From Pseudomonas sp. UBA5706 (GTDB taxonomy: Bacteria; Pseudomonadota; Gammaproteobacteria; Pseudomonadales; Pseudomonadaceae), in assembly GCF_002419965.1 (NCBI RefSeq), contig NZ_DIHC01000020.1, forward strand, positions 32,436-66,433: 33,998 nt of DNA, read 5' to 3'. The position numbers were made by a program, and so were the translations under genes. Positions 22,708 to 29,132 of the stretch are shown piece after piece. The stretch's first letter is position 1; each line of letters opens with the position of its first letter. The notes under the pieces are model-generated. The model was not told the DNA's origin, made no database searches, and saw nothing but the letters and a program-made list of their open reading frames with translations.

Positions 22708-23498
22708 AGCTGGGTCGCTGGCGGCTGGTCCTGCTTGTCTTCGGCTTTCTCGTCGTCTTCATGATCACCGCGCTTGGTCACCATTGAACTGCACAGCACG
22801 CCGATTTCGAACAGCAGCCACATCGGCACGGCCAGCAAGGTCTGCGAGAAGATATCCGGCGGCGTCAGAATCATGCCGACCACGAAGCAGCCAATCACCA
22901 CGTAAGGGCGGATCTTTTTCAGGTACTTCACGTCGACGACGCCGATCCACACCAGCAGCACCACTGCCACCGGGATCTCGAAGGCCACCCCGAAGGCCAG
23001 GAACAACGTCATCACGAAATCCAGGTAACTGGCGATGTCCGTCATCATCGACACGCCTTCGGGCGTCACGCTAGCGAAGAAGTGGAAGATCAGCGGGAAT
23101 ACCAGGAAGTAGGCGAACGCCATCCCGGCGTAGAACAGAAAGATGCTGGAAATCAGCAACGGCACCGCCACACGCTTTTCATGCTTGTACAGGCCCGGCG
23201 CGATGAAGCCCCAGATCTGATACAGAATCACCGGCATCGCCAGGAACAGCGCGACCATCATGGTCAGCTTGAACGGCGTCAGGAACGGCGATGCCACATC
23301 GGTGGCAATCATCGTTGCGCCCTCGGGCAGAAACTTGCGCAAGGGTGCCGAGACGAAGGTGTAGATCTTTTGCGTGAAGTAGAACAGCGCACCGAAGATC
23401 ACGAAGATCGCCAGTACGCAACGCAACAGGCGCGAGCGCAGTTCAGTGAGGTGCGAGACCAGCGGCATTTGCTGGTCGTTTTCCGGAATTTCGCTCAT
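22704..23498 (-). CDS. tatC: Sec-independent protein translocase TatC
   Basis: TatC is the receptor core of the twin-arginine translocase; with TatB it binds the RR signal peptide of folded proteins and recruits TatA. The product is 264 residues with six membrane helices. Family signatures include MPLVSHLTELRSRLL at the N-terminus, the conserved FxxKM-like loop region (PFKLTMMVALFLAMPVILYQIWGFIAPGLYKHEK), and the periplasmic PxxF turn after MAFAYFLVFPLIFHFF. It ends in a charged tail (KRGDHEDDEKAEDKQD). The ATG at 23498 overlaps the tatB stop by 4 bases, and its own stop overlaps rsmE. In the tatA-tatB-tatC-rsmE order it is the third gene. Confidence 0.98.
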   Translation of the reverse strand: MSEIPENDQQMPLVSHLTELRSRLLRCVLAIFVIFGALFYFTQKIYTFVSAPLRKFLPEGATMIATDVASPFLTPFKLTMMVALFLAMPVILYQIWGFIAPGLYKHEKRVAVPLLISSIFLFYAGMAFAYFLVFPLIFHFFASVTPEGVSMMTDIASYLDFVMTLFLAFGVAFEIPVAVVLLVWIGVVDVKYLKKIRPYVVIGCFVVGMILTPPDIFSQTLLAVPMWLLFEIGVLCSSMVTKRGDHEDDEKAEDKQDQPPATQL

Positions 23499-24031
23499 GG
23501 GGCTCGGGGGGGCTGTGTCGAATCATTGGCGGAAGGCGCGCTCTGCACCGCAGTGGCAGGGGTGATCACCGGCGCTGGTGCAGGTGTCCCTACGGAGTGC
23601 GCGTGATCGGGCTGTGCGGGCGGCGGCGTGACCGAAGCGCTTTCTGCCGGCGCTGCAGGACCGATATCCGCGACAGAATCGGTCGATGGCGCAGCGCCCA
23701 TCACAGGCGTGCCCGGCTCGCCGGTCACGGGCGTGTTGGCAACCGGTTGAACCGCTGGATGAGCCGCTGGCGGGGCCGGGGGCTGTTGAGGTTGCATGAT
23801 TTTTCGGGCTTCTTCTTCCAGCGAAAGAATGTGCTCGTTATGCAACTGGCGCCGAATTTCATCGGCACCGATTTCGCGCTCTACTTCCTGTTTGATCGCA
23901 TTGAAGCTGCGTTTCAGACGCCCGACCCAAAGCCCGGCGGTACGCGCTGCACCTGGTAGGCGCTCGGGACCCAGCACCAGCAGGGCAACGAGACCGACCA
24001 GCAGCAGTTCAGAGAAGCTGATACCAAACAT
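23495..24031 (-). CDS. tatB: Sec-independent protein translocase TatB
   Basis: TatB partners TatC in the signal-peptide receptor of the Tat system. The 178-residue product has the short N-terminal membrane helix with the TatB-type acidic residue (MFGISFSELLLVGLVALLVL, Glu8), the GPERLP hinge, an amphipathic helix and a charged helix (FNAIKQEVEREIGADEIRRQ). The second half, from about residue 80, is a Pro/Ala/Thr/Val-rich disordered tail; TatB tails of this type vary freely between species. It begins 10 bases after tatA and overlaps tatC by 4. Normal length for Pseudomonas is shorter or similar, so the tail is not alarming. Confidence 0.96.
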   Translation of the reverse strand: MFGISFSELLLVGLVALLVLGPERLPGAARTAGLWVGRLKRSFNAIKQEVEREIGADEIRRQLHNEHILSLEEEARKIMQPQQPPAPPAAHPAVQPVANTPVTGEPGTPVMGAAPSTDSVADIGPAAPAESASVTPPPAQPDHAHSVGTPAPAPVITPATAVQSAPSANDSTQPPRAP

Positions 24032-24041
24032 GCGTCACGAC

Positions 24042-24314
24042 CTAGTCTTTGCGGATGGGCTCTTCGACTTTCTGCGCAGTGCCGTCGATGGTGTGCGGCT
24101 GATGCAGCGGTTGGGTCGGGGGTGCTGGCTGCGCGGTCGGCTGTGGCTGTACAGGCGGTTGCTCCGGCCCTTTTTCGTCGTCATTCATGGCCTTGCGAAA
24201 GCCCTTGATCGACTCGCCCACGTCAGTTCCCAGGTTCTTGAGCTTCTTGGTGCCGAAAATCAGTACGACAACCACAAGAATGACGATCCAGTGTTTCCAG
24301 TCAAAAATGCCCAT
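24042..24314 (-). CDS. tatA: Sec-independent protein translocase TatA
   Basis: TatA oligomerises to form the membrane-weakening or pore element of twin-arginine export. The 90-residue product has the expected N-terminal helix (MGIFDWKHWIVILVVVVLIF), the FGTKKLKNLG hinge, an amphipathic helix (DVGESIKGFRKAMNDDEK) and a Pro/Gln-rich tail. TatA rather than TatB is supported by the FGTKKL hinge instead of GPERLP. ATG 24314 has GAGGA 7 bases upstream. It lies 42 bases downstream of hisE, with no clear terminator between, so hisIE and tatABC are probably on one message. Confidence 0.97.
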   Translation of the reverse strand: MGIFDWKHWIVILVVVVLIFGTKKLKNLGTDVGESIKGFRKAMNDDEKGPEQPPVQPQPTAQPAPPTQPLHQPHTIDGTAQKVEEPIRKD

Positions 24315-24356
24315 GACACGTTCCTCACAAGAAATTCGGGGCGCAGGGCCCGGTGT

Positions 24357-24689
24357 TTAATCCGCCGAGCGAGCAGCTTTTTCGGCGTGGCCGGACAGCC
24401 CGAAGCGGCGGTCCAGTTCATCGAGCACGGCTTGTGGGTGTTGGCCAAGCGCGGCAAGCATAACCAGGCTATGGAACCACAAGTCGGCGGTTTCGTAGAT
24501 GACATCGCTGCAGTCGCCGCTGATGGCAGCGTCCTTGGCGGCAATGATGGTTTCGACCGACTCTTCGCCGACCTTCTCCAGAATCTTGTTCAGCCCCTTG
24601 TGGTAGAGGCTGGCAACATAGGAAGAGTCTGCAGCCGCGCCTTTGCGCTCTTCGAGCACCTGAGCCAGGCGAGACAAAGTATCAGTCAT
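24357..24689 (-). CDS. hisE: Phosphoribosyl-ATP pyrophosphatase
   Basis: HisE converts phosphoribosyl-ATP to phosphoribosyl-AMP and pyrophosphate, the second step of histidine synthesis. The product is 110 residues, an all-alpha MazG-type fold with the signature KVGEESVETIIAAKD and SDVIYETADLWFHSLVML, which carry the Mg-binding Glu/Asp residues. ATG 24689 (MTDTLSRLAQVLEERK) follows the hisI stop by two bases with an AGGA site in the end of hisI. In enteric bacteria HisI and HisE are fused in the opposite order on one chain; here they are separate genes, the pseudomonad arrangement. Confidence 0.97.
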   Translation of the reverse strand: MTDTLSRLAQVLEERKGAAADSSYVASLYHKGLNKILEKVGEESVETIIAAKDAAISGDCSDVIYETADLWFHSLVMLAALGQHPQAVLDELDRRFGLSGHAEKAARSAD

Positions 24690-24691
24690 GT

Positions 24692-25084
24692 TCAGTGTCC
24701 TGCTTGATAAATGGCATGCGGGTCTTTCAACACCGGGTCCACGGTCTTCCAGCCTGCCTCGCCGTAGACGCGGTAGAAGCAGCTTTCGCGGCCGGTGTGG
24801 CAGGCGATGCCGCCAATCTGCTCGACCATCAGCACGACGACGTCGGCGTCGCAATCCAGGCGCAGTTCATGAAGCTTTTGCACATGACCTGATTCTTCGC
24901 CTTTGCGCCACAATTTGCCACGTGAACGCGACCAGTAGACGGCGCGGTTCTCACCAGCGGTCAGGCTCAGGGCTTCGCGGTTCATCCAGGCCATCATCAG
25001 GACGCGCCCGGTTTTGTGGTCCTGCGCAATCGCAGGAACCAAACCGTCGCTGTCCCATTTAATCTCGTCCAGCCAGTCTTTCAT
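24692..25084 (-). CDS. hisI: Phosphoribosyl-AMP cyclohydrolase
   Basis: HisI opens the adenine ring of phosphoribosyl-AMP, the third step of histidine synthesis, using zinc and magnesium. The 130-residue product has VLMMAWMNREAL, the YWSRSRGKLWRKGEESGH active-site block, the metal-binding LDCDAD motif and the zinc Cys/His cluster (IACHTGRESCFY). The start is ATG 25084 with GGAG 6 bases upstream; a longer reading to 25294 runs into ubiB and has no homology. It sits 56 bases after ubiB and directly before hisE. The other his genes are not in this window. Confidence 0.97.
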   Translation of the reverse strand: MKDWLDEIKWDSDGLVPAIAQDHKTGRVLMMAWMNREALSLTAGENRAVYWSRSRGKLWRKGEESGHVQKLHELRLDCDADVVVLMVEQIGGIACHTGRESCFYRVYGEAGWKTVDPVLKDPHAIYQAGH

Positions 25085-25140
25085 CGTCGGCTCCGGCCGA
25101 TGTGTGGATGGGTAAGTGTGCCAGCGGCAGACGCCGATGG

Positions 25141-26760
25141 CTATCGGCGAACGACCAGATAGAGCCCTGCAACCAACATGAGCAGGGCAGGCCAGGCGCT
25201 GATCGCCATCAGTTCGTCGCCCGATTGCGTGTGGGCGGTGGCCAGGATCACCCCACCTGCTAACAACCCGGCGCCGATCAGGCGCAGGGCCCAATGGTCG
25301 CCCTTGTGCGCGTATGGCGGAGGCGGATCTGACCTGTGCGGTTGCGACAGGCGTTCGAGCAGGTCGCGGGTCATGTTGGCCAGATGCGGAATCTGCTCAA
25401 CCTGGGATTGCAGGTTGCCGATCAGTGTCCTGGGGCTGACACGCTCGCGCATCCAACGCTCCAGAAACGGCTGCGCTGTGCTCCACAGATCCAGCTCCGG
25501 ATACAACTGACGGCCCAGGCCCTCGATGTTGAGCAGCGTTTTTTGCAGCAGCACCAGCTGTGGCTGCACTTCCATATTGAAGCGGCGCGCAGTCTGGAAC
25601 AGTCGCATCAGGACCTGGCCGAAGGAGATATCCTTGAGTGGCTTCTCGAATATAGGCTCGCACACGGTTCGGATAGCGGCTTCGAACTCATTGAGTTTGG
25701 TTTCGGCCGGCACCCAGCCCGAATCGATGTGCAGCTGCGCGACGCGGCGATAATCGCGCTTGAAGAAGGCGAATAGGTTGCGCGCCAGATAATCCTGGTC
25801 TTCCGGGGTCAGGCTGCCGACGATGCCGCAGTCGATGGCAATGTACTGCGGGTCCCATGGCGCAACCGTGCTGACGAAAATGTTGCCCGGGTGCATGTCG
25901 GCATGGAAGAAGCTGTCGCGGAACACCTGGGTAAAAAACAGCTCAACACCGCGCTCGGCGAGTTTCTTCATGTCGGTGCGCTGATCGGCAAGGGTTGCCA
26001 GATCCGTGACCTGAACGCCGTAGATGCGCTCCATCACCAGAACCTTCGGGCGGCACCAGTCCCAGTAGACCTGGGGCACGTACAACATGTTCGAGCCTTC
26101 GAAATTACGTCTCAGTTGGCTGGAGTTGGCCGCTTCGCGCAATAGGTCCAGTTCGTCGTAGATGGTCTTCTCGTAATCGGCGACCACGTCCACCGGGTGC
26201 AGCAGGCGCGCATCGGCTGACAAGCGTTCGGCAATTTTCGCGAGGATGAACAGCCAGGCAAGGTCGGAACCGATGATCGGCTTCAAGCCGGGGCGTACCA
26301 CCTTGACGACCACTTCCTCGCCCGTCTTCAGGCGGGCCGCGTGAACTTGTGCGACCGAGGCGGAGGCAAGCGGAGCCACATCGAAACGGCTGAACACCTC
26401 GCTGATCTTCGCGCCAAGCTGCGACTCGATCAGCGCCACCGCTTTATCCGATTCAAAGGGCGGAACACGATCCTGCAGCATCATCAGCTCATCGGCGATG
26501 TCTTCCGGCAGAAGGTCGCGTCGGGTTGAGAGCAACTGGCCGAACTTGATAAAGATCGGCCCCAGGTCCTGCAGCGCCAGACGCAGGCGCGCGCCCCGGC
26601 TTAATTCATTCTTGCGTCGCGGAATCCACCGCCATGGCAGCACGAAGCGCACGGCAAGCAGCCACCAGGGCAGAGGCAGGGCAAACAACAGGTCATCGAG
26701 GCGGTAACGGATTACGACGCGCTGGATGCGAAACAGGCGGCGGACGGCAAGCAGGCTCAT
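25141..26760 (-). CDS. ubiB: UbiB, ubiquinone biosynthesis kinase-like protein
   Basis: UbiB is an atypical (ADCK/ABC1) kinase-like ATPase needed for ubiquinone synthesis; it is thought to help extract or deliver lipid intermediates to the Ubi complex rather than phosphorylate proteins. The product is 539 residues. The family-specific KFGQ motif is at 72-75 (IFIKFGQLLSTRRDLLP), the Ala-rich loop is LASASVAQVHAARL, and the catalytic/metal region is DMHPGNIFVS. Two C-terminal membrane helices (HWALRLIGAGLLAGGVILA and ISAWPALLMLVAGLYLVV) anchor it. The ATG overlaps the ubiJ stop (ATGA). It is third in ubiE-ubiJ-ubiB. Confidence 0.97.
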   Translation of the reverse strand: MSLLAVRRLFRIQRVVIRYRLDDLLFALPLPWWLLAVRFVLPWRWIPRRKNELSRGARLRLALQDLGPIFIKFGQLLSTRRDLLPEDIADELMMLQDRVPPFESDKAVALIESQLGAKISEVFSRFDVAPLASASVAQVHAARLKTGEEVVVKVVRPGLKPIIGSDLAWLFILAKIAERLSADARLLHPVDVVADYEKTIYDELDLLREAANSSQLRRNFEGSNMLYVPQVYWDWCRPKVLVMERIYGVQVTDLATLADQRTDMKKLAERGVELFFTQVFRDSFFHADMHPGNIFVSTVAPWDPQYIAIDCGIVGSLTPEDQDYLARNLFAFFKRDYRRVAQLHIDSGWVPAETKLNEFEAAIRTVCEPIFEKPLKDISFGQVLMRLFQTARRFNMEVQPQLVLLQKTLLNIEGLGRQLYPELDLWSTAQPFLERWMRERVSPRTLIGNLQSQVEQIPHLANMTRDLLERLSQPHRSDPPPPYAHKGDHWALRLIGAGLLAGGVILATAHTQSGDELMAISAWPALLMLVAGLYLVVRR

Positions 26761-27380
26761 GCGTTATCGCTGGATTTGAGGGATTGGGCCAGACGTTCGA
26801 AGCGGGCTTCGAGGCGTTCCAGGTCTTGTTTGGTCTGATCCAGTTCGGCGAAGCGGGCTTCTGCCTCGCGTTTGCCGACCAGAGTGCGTGATTCTTCTGC
26901 CAGGTATTCGGCCAGGTTGTGGCTCAGGCTGGCGAAACTGTCGCGGGTCCAGCGTGTGCTGTTGCGCAAATGGCCCCCGATCAGCGGCGTGGCAACCGGG
27001 CCGAGCCAGCGCTGCAGCTCATATTCCCAGTCCAGGTCCAGATCCTGAAGCACGCTGACCAGCTCAAGCAGTACGGCGCTATCACCGTCCAGTTCGACCT
27101 CCGGGCGGTGCAGCACGGCGTTTTTGTCGTTGCTCAACGCCAGTTGCAACAGGCTTGCTGCCGGCGCGCGCAACGTCACGTCAGCGCCTGCTTCCCAGCG
27201 AGTGGCCAGCATCAGGCCTTCATCGCTGGGCAGGATATGAAGATGAAATGCAGGCATGGTGCACTCGACGGCGATCACTTTGCCACTTAGCCGATCAAGG
27301 CGTGGCAAGGCAGTACTGTCCATCCGCAGCACGCGGTTGATGCCGTGCTCGGTGCTGGCGAGCAAGCCGCTGATCAGCAT
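26757..27380 (-). CDS. ubiJ: UbiJ, ubiquinone biosynthesis accessory factor
   Basis: UbiJ is a non-catalytic SCP2-type lipid-binding protein that, with UbiK, supports aerobic ubiquinone synthesis in the cytoplasmic Ubi complex. The 207-residue product has an SCP2-like domain in its first 125 or so residues (LDRLSGKVIAVECTMPAFHL, GDSAVLLELVSVLQDLDLDWE) and a C-terminal coiled coil (EARFAELDQTKQDLERLEAR), which is where UbiK is expected to bind. Its ATG shares bases with the ubiE stop (TGATG) and its stop overlaps ubiB. This tight spacing between ubiE and ubiB matches the order in E. coli, where the gene was formerly yigP. Confidence 0.94.
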   Translation of the reverse strand: MLISGLLASTEHGINRVLRMDSTALPRLDRLSGKVIAVECTMPAFHLHILPSDEGLMLATRWEAGADVTLRAPAASLLQLALSNDKNAVLHRPEVELDGDSAVLLELVSVLQDLDLDWEYELQRWLGPVATPLIGGHLRNSTRWTRDSFASLSHNLAEYLAEESRTLVGKREAEARFAELDQTKQDLERLEARFERLAQSLKSSDNA

Positions 27381-28150
27381 CAGGGTTTGATACCGCGGTG
27401 CAGGGCGACAATGCCGGAGGTCATGTTGTGATAGGTCACGCGGTCAAAGCCGGCTTGCACCATCATCGACTTCAGGGTTTCCTGATCCGGGTGCATGCGA
27501 ATCGATTCGGCCAGGTAACGATAGCTTTCCGAATCATTGGTGATCAGCTTGCCCGCCAGTGGCATGAAGGCGAACGAGTAAGCGTCGTAAACCTTGGACA
27601 TCACCTTGTTGGTCGGTTTGGAGAATTCCAGCACCAGCAGACGACCGCCCGGCTTGAGAACGCGCAGCATCGAACCGATGGCCTCTTCTTTATGGGTGAC
27701 GTTACGCAGGCCGAAGGCAATGGTCACACAGTCGAAATGGTTGTCCGGGAACGGCAGTTTTTCTGCGTCGGCCTGAACGAACTTGATGTTGCCGGCCACA
27801 CCACGGTCAAGCAGGCGGTCGCGACCGACCTTGAGCATCGAGGCGTTAATGTCGGCGAGTACCACCTCGCCAGTCGGGCCAACCAGGTGGGAGAACTTCT
27901 TGGCCAGGTCGCCCGTGCCGCCCGCGATGTCCAGCACGCGGTTGCCGGTACGCACGCCGGAAAGCTCGATGGTGAAGCGTTTCCAGAGGCGGTGCATACC
28001 CCCGGAAAGTACATCGTTCATCAGGTCGTACTTGGCGGCTACGGAGTGGAAAACCTCGGCGACTTTCTCGGCCTTCTGGCTTTCCGCAACGGTTTTATAG
28101 CCGAAGTGGGTGGTGGGTTCGGCATCGCTGCCTTTGCGCGGATCGGTCAT
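27380..28150 (-). CDS. ubiE: Ubiquinone/menaquinone C-methyltransferase UbiE
   Basis: UbiE C-methylates 2-polyprenyl-6-methoxy-1,4-benzoquinol (and demethylmenaquinol where present) using S-adenosylmethionine. The product is 256 residues. It contains the family block FGYKTVAESQKAEKVAEVFH, the SAM motif LDIAGGTGDLAKKF (about 73-86), motif II (VQADAEKLPFPDNHFDCVTIAFGLRNV) and the terminal GIVALHRGIKP. ATG 28150 was chosen because homologues start MTDPRKG and a GGTGA site lies upstream; a longer reading to 28288 runs through the promoter. It is first in the ubiE-J-B-his-tat run. A sigma-70 promoter is visible at 28179-28207. Confidence 0.97.
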   Translation of the reverse strand: MTDPRKGSDAEPTTHFGYKTVAESQKAEKVAEVFHSVAAKYDLMNDVLSGGMHRLWKRFTIELSGVRTGNRVLDIAGGTGDLAKKFSHLVGPTGEVVLADINASMLKVGRDRLLDRGVAGNIKFVQADAEKLPFPDNHFDCVTIAFGLRNVTHKEEAIGSMLRVLKPGGRLLVLEFSKPTNKVMSKVYDAYSFAFMPLAGKLITNDSESYRYLAESIRMHPDQETLKSMMVQAGFDRVTYHNMTSGIVALHRGIKP

Positions 28151-28178
28151 ATCGCTGTCACCGGAATAAAGTGCGGCC

Positions 28179-28207
28179 ATTCTAATCGCCGGGGCTGGCT
28201 TTGTCTT
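28179..28207 (-). promoter_or_regulatory. Probable sigma-70 promoter of the ubiE operon
   Basis: On the minus strand AAGACA (28202-28207), 17 bases, TAGAAT (28179-28184), 29 bases before the ubiE ATG. The -35 overlaps a small palindrome TTGTC-TT-GACAA (28201-28212) that lies midway to the divergent promoter. Confidence 0.55.
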
Positions 28208-28247
28208 GACAAGGCGCACGGCCAACAGTTTCTTCACGGGGCGCCGC

Positions 28248-28256
28248 TGGTATAGT
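28248..28256 (+). promoter_or_regulatory. Extended -10 promoter of the polyhydroxyalkanoate-system gene
   Basis: TGGTATAGT is an extended -10 element (TGn + TATAGT) 34 bases before the ATG at 28291. No good -35 is found at the normal distance (TTTCTT at 28229 is poor), which is tolerated by extended -10 promoters. Confidence 0.55.
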
Positions 28257-28290
28257 GGCGCGACGATTACCTCGATGAAGGAGTCCATCC

Positions 28291-28569
28291 ATGGCCCGAA
28301 TTACCGTAGAACGCCCGCATGCACTGGGTAAGGACAAGGCTCGCGAAAAAGCCGGGTTGCTCGCCGAAAAGCTGGGCGACAAATATGGCATCGAGCACAG
28401 TTGGGAGGGCGACACTGTGTCGCTGGAAGGCAAGGGTGCCAAGGGCACTGTGCAGGTGGAGGAGGCATTGGTGCGCGTGAACCTGGAGTTGAACTTCTTC
28501 CTGTCGGCCATGAGCAGCACGATTCAATCCGAGGTAGAGCGCCAACTGGACAAGGCGTTGGCTGCCTGA
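28291..28569 (+). CDS. Polyhydroxyalkanoic acid system family protein (PA5062-like)
   Basis: A 92-residue protein of the family annotated 'polyhydroxyalkanoic acid system protein'; its molecular role is not established. The sequence starts MARITVERPHALGKDKAREK, has a repeated strand pattern (HSWEGDTVSLEGKGAKGTVQ) and ends FLSAMSSTIQSEVERQLDKA. It resembles the small family next to pha genes in pseudomonads. ATG 28291 has a perfect AAGGAG 7 bases upstream. It is divergent from ubiE and convergent with the DUF971 gene 34 bases away. In P. aeruginosa and P. putida the phaC1ZC2DFI operon lies between these two genes; here it is absent. Confidence 0.9.
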   Translation: MARITVERPHALGKDKAREKAGLLAEKLGDKYGIEHSWEGDTVSLEGKGAKGTVQVEEALVRVNLELNFFLSAMSSTIQSEVERQLDKALAA

Positions 28570-28603
28570 TCGACGCTTACTGCTGGCGCGCAGCCTGGCA
28601 CGA

Positions 28604-28981
28604 TCAGAGCATCAGCCGAACGACCTGCTCGCAGGGGTCTCGGGATTTGCCTGCGGCCTTGAGCTCGGCCAGATAGTCTTCCCACAGTTGCGCTTGGCGC
28701 TGTGCCAGTTGTTCAAGGTATTCCCAAGTGAACAATCCGCTGTCATGACCATCGTCGAAGGTCAGTTTCAGTGCGTACTGTCCGGCTGGCTCTACTTTGA
28801 TGAGGCCAACACCCAGCTTGCCGAACTGAAGGATCGGCTTGCCGTGACCCTGAACTTGCGCCGAAGGCGAGTGCACGCGAAGAAACTCGGCGGGGAGGTG
28901 ATATTGCTCCTCCGTGCCGTACTCCAGCGTGAGGATCTTCGAGGCTTTGTGGAGCTGGATGGAGGAGGGGATACGGATCAT
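28604..28981 (-). CDS. DUF971 (GBBH-like) domain protein
   Basis: A 125-residue cytoplasmic protein with a single DUF971 domain, the same fold as the N-terminal domain of gamma-butyrobetaine hydroxylase. It shows the family pattern LEYGTEEQYHLPAEFLRVHS, VGLIKVEPAGQYALKLTFDDGHDSGLFTWEYL and a conserved HDSGLFTW motif. It lacks the zinc-binding cysteines of some relatives, as far as can be seen. Function unknown; DUF971 genes are often near iron-sulfur or cofactor genes. The ATG at 28981 has no clear Shine-Dalgarno site (ACGCCCCT precedes it), although homologues support this start. It lies downstream of hslU, separated by a REP, and may be transcribed with hslVU. Confidence 0.9.
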   Translation of the reverse strand: MIRIPSSIQLHKASKILTLEYGTEEQYHLPAEFLRVHSPSAQVQGHGKPILQFGKLGVGLIKVEPAGQYALKLTFDDGHDSGLFTWEYLEQLAQRQAQLWEDYLAELKAAGKSRDPCEQVVRLML

Positions 28982-29021
28982 AGGGGCGTGCTTGTATTGA
29001 GCAGTGAGTGCGAAGAACCAA

Positions 29022-29087
29022 CTGTAGCAGTCCGGCTTGCCGGCGGTATCCCAAAAACGCCACCGCTGGCAAGCCGGACTGCTACAG
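29022..29087. repeat. REP-like inverted repeat (family A), best copy, between hslU and DUF971
   Basis: Arms 29022-29050 and 29058-29087 begin with the identical 20 bases CTGTAGCAGTCCGGCTTGCC and its complement, and remain nearly complementary through to the loop CCAAAAA. This is the most intact copy of the family in the window and can fold into a hairpin of almost 30 bp. Confidence 0.92.
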
Positions 29088-29093
29088 GAGTCA

Positions 29094-29127
29094 TGTCGGC
29101 AGAATCATCACAGCGTGACTGCCGACA
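29094..29127 (-). repeat. Hairpin just past the hslU stop
   Basis: TGTCGGCA (29094-29101) and TGCCGACA (29120-29127) are perfect 8-base complements around an 18-base spacer, beginning 5 bases after the hslU stop. No T-run follows, so it is an mRNA 3' end hairpin or factor-dependent stop rather than a clear intrinsic terminator. Confidence 0.5.
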
Positions 29128-29132
29128 CCTGG

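Noticed and set aside
28206..28256. TTGACA at 28206 as -35 partner of TATAGT at 28251
   Set aside because: The spacing is 39 bases, too long for a sigma-70 promoter; the -10 is better explained as an extended -10 element.
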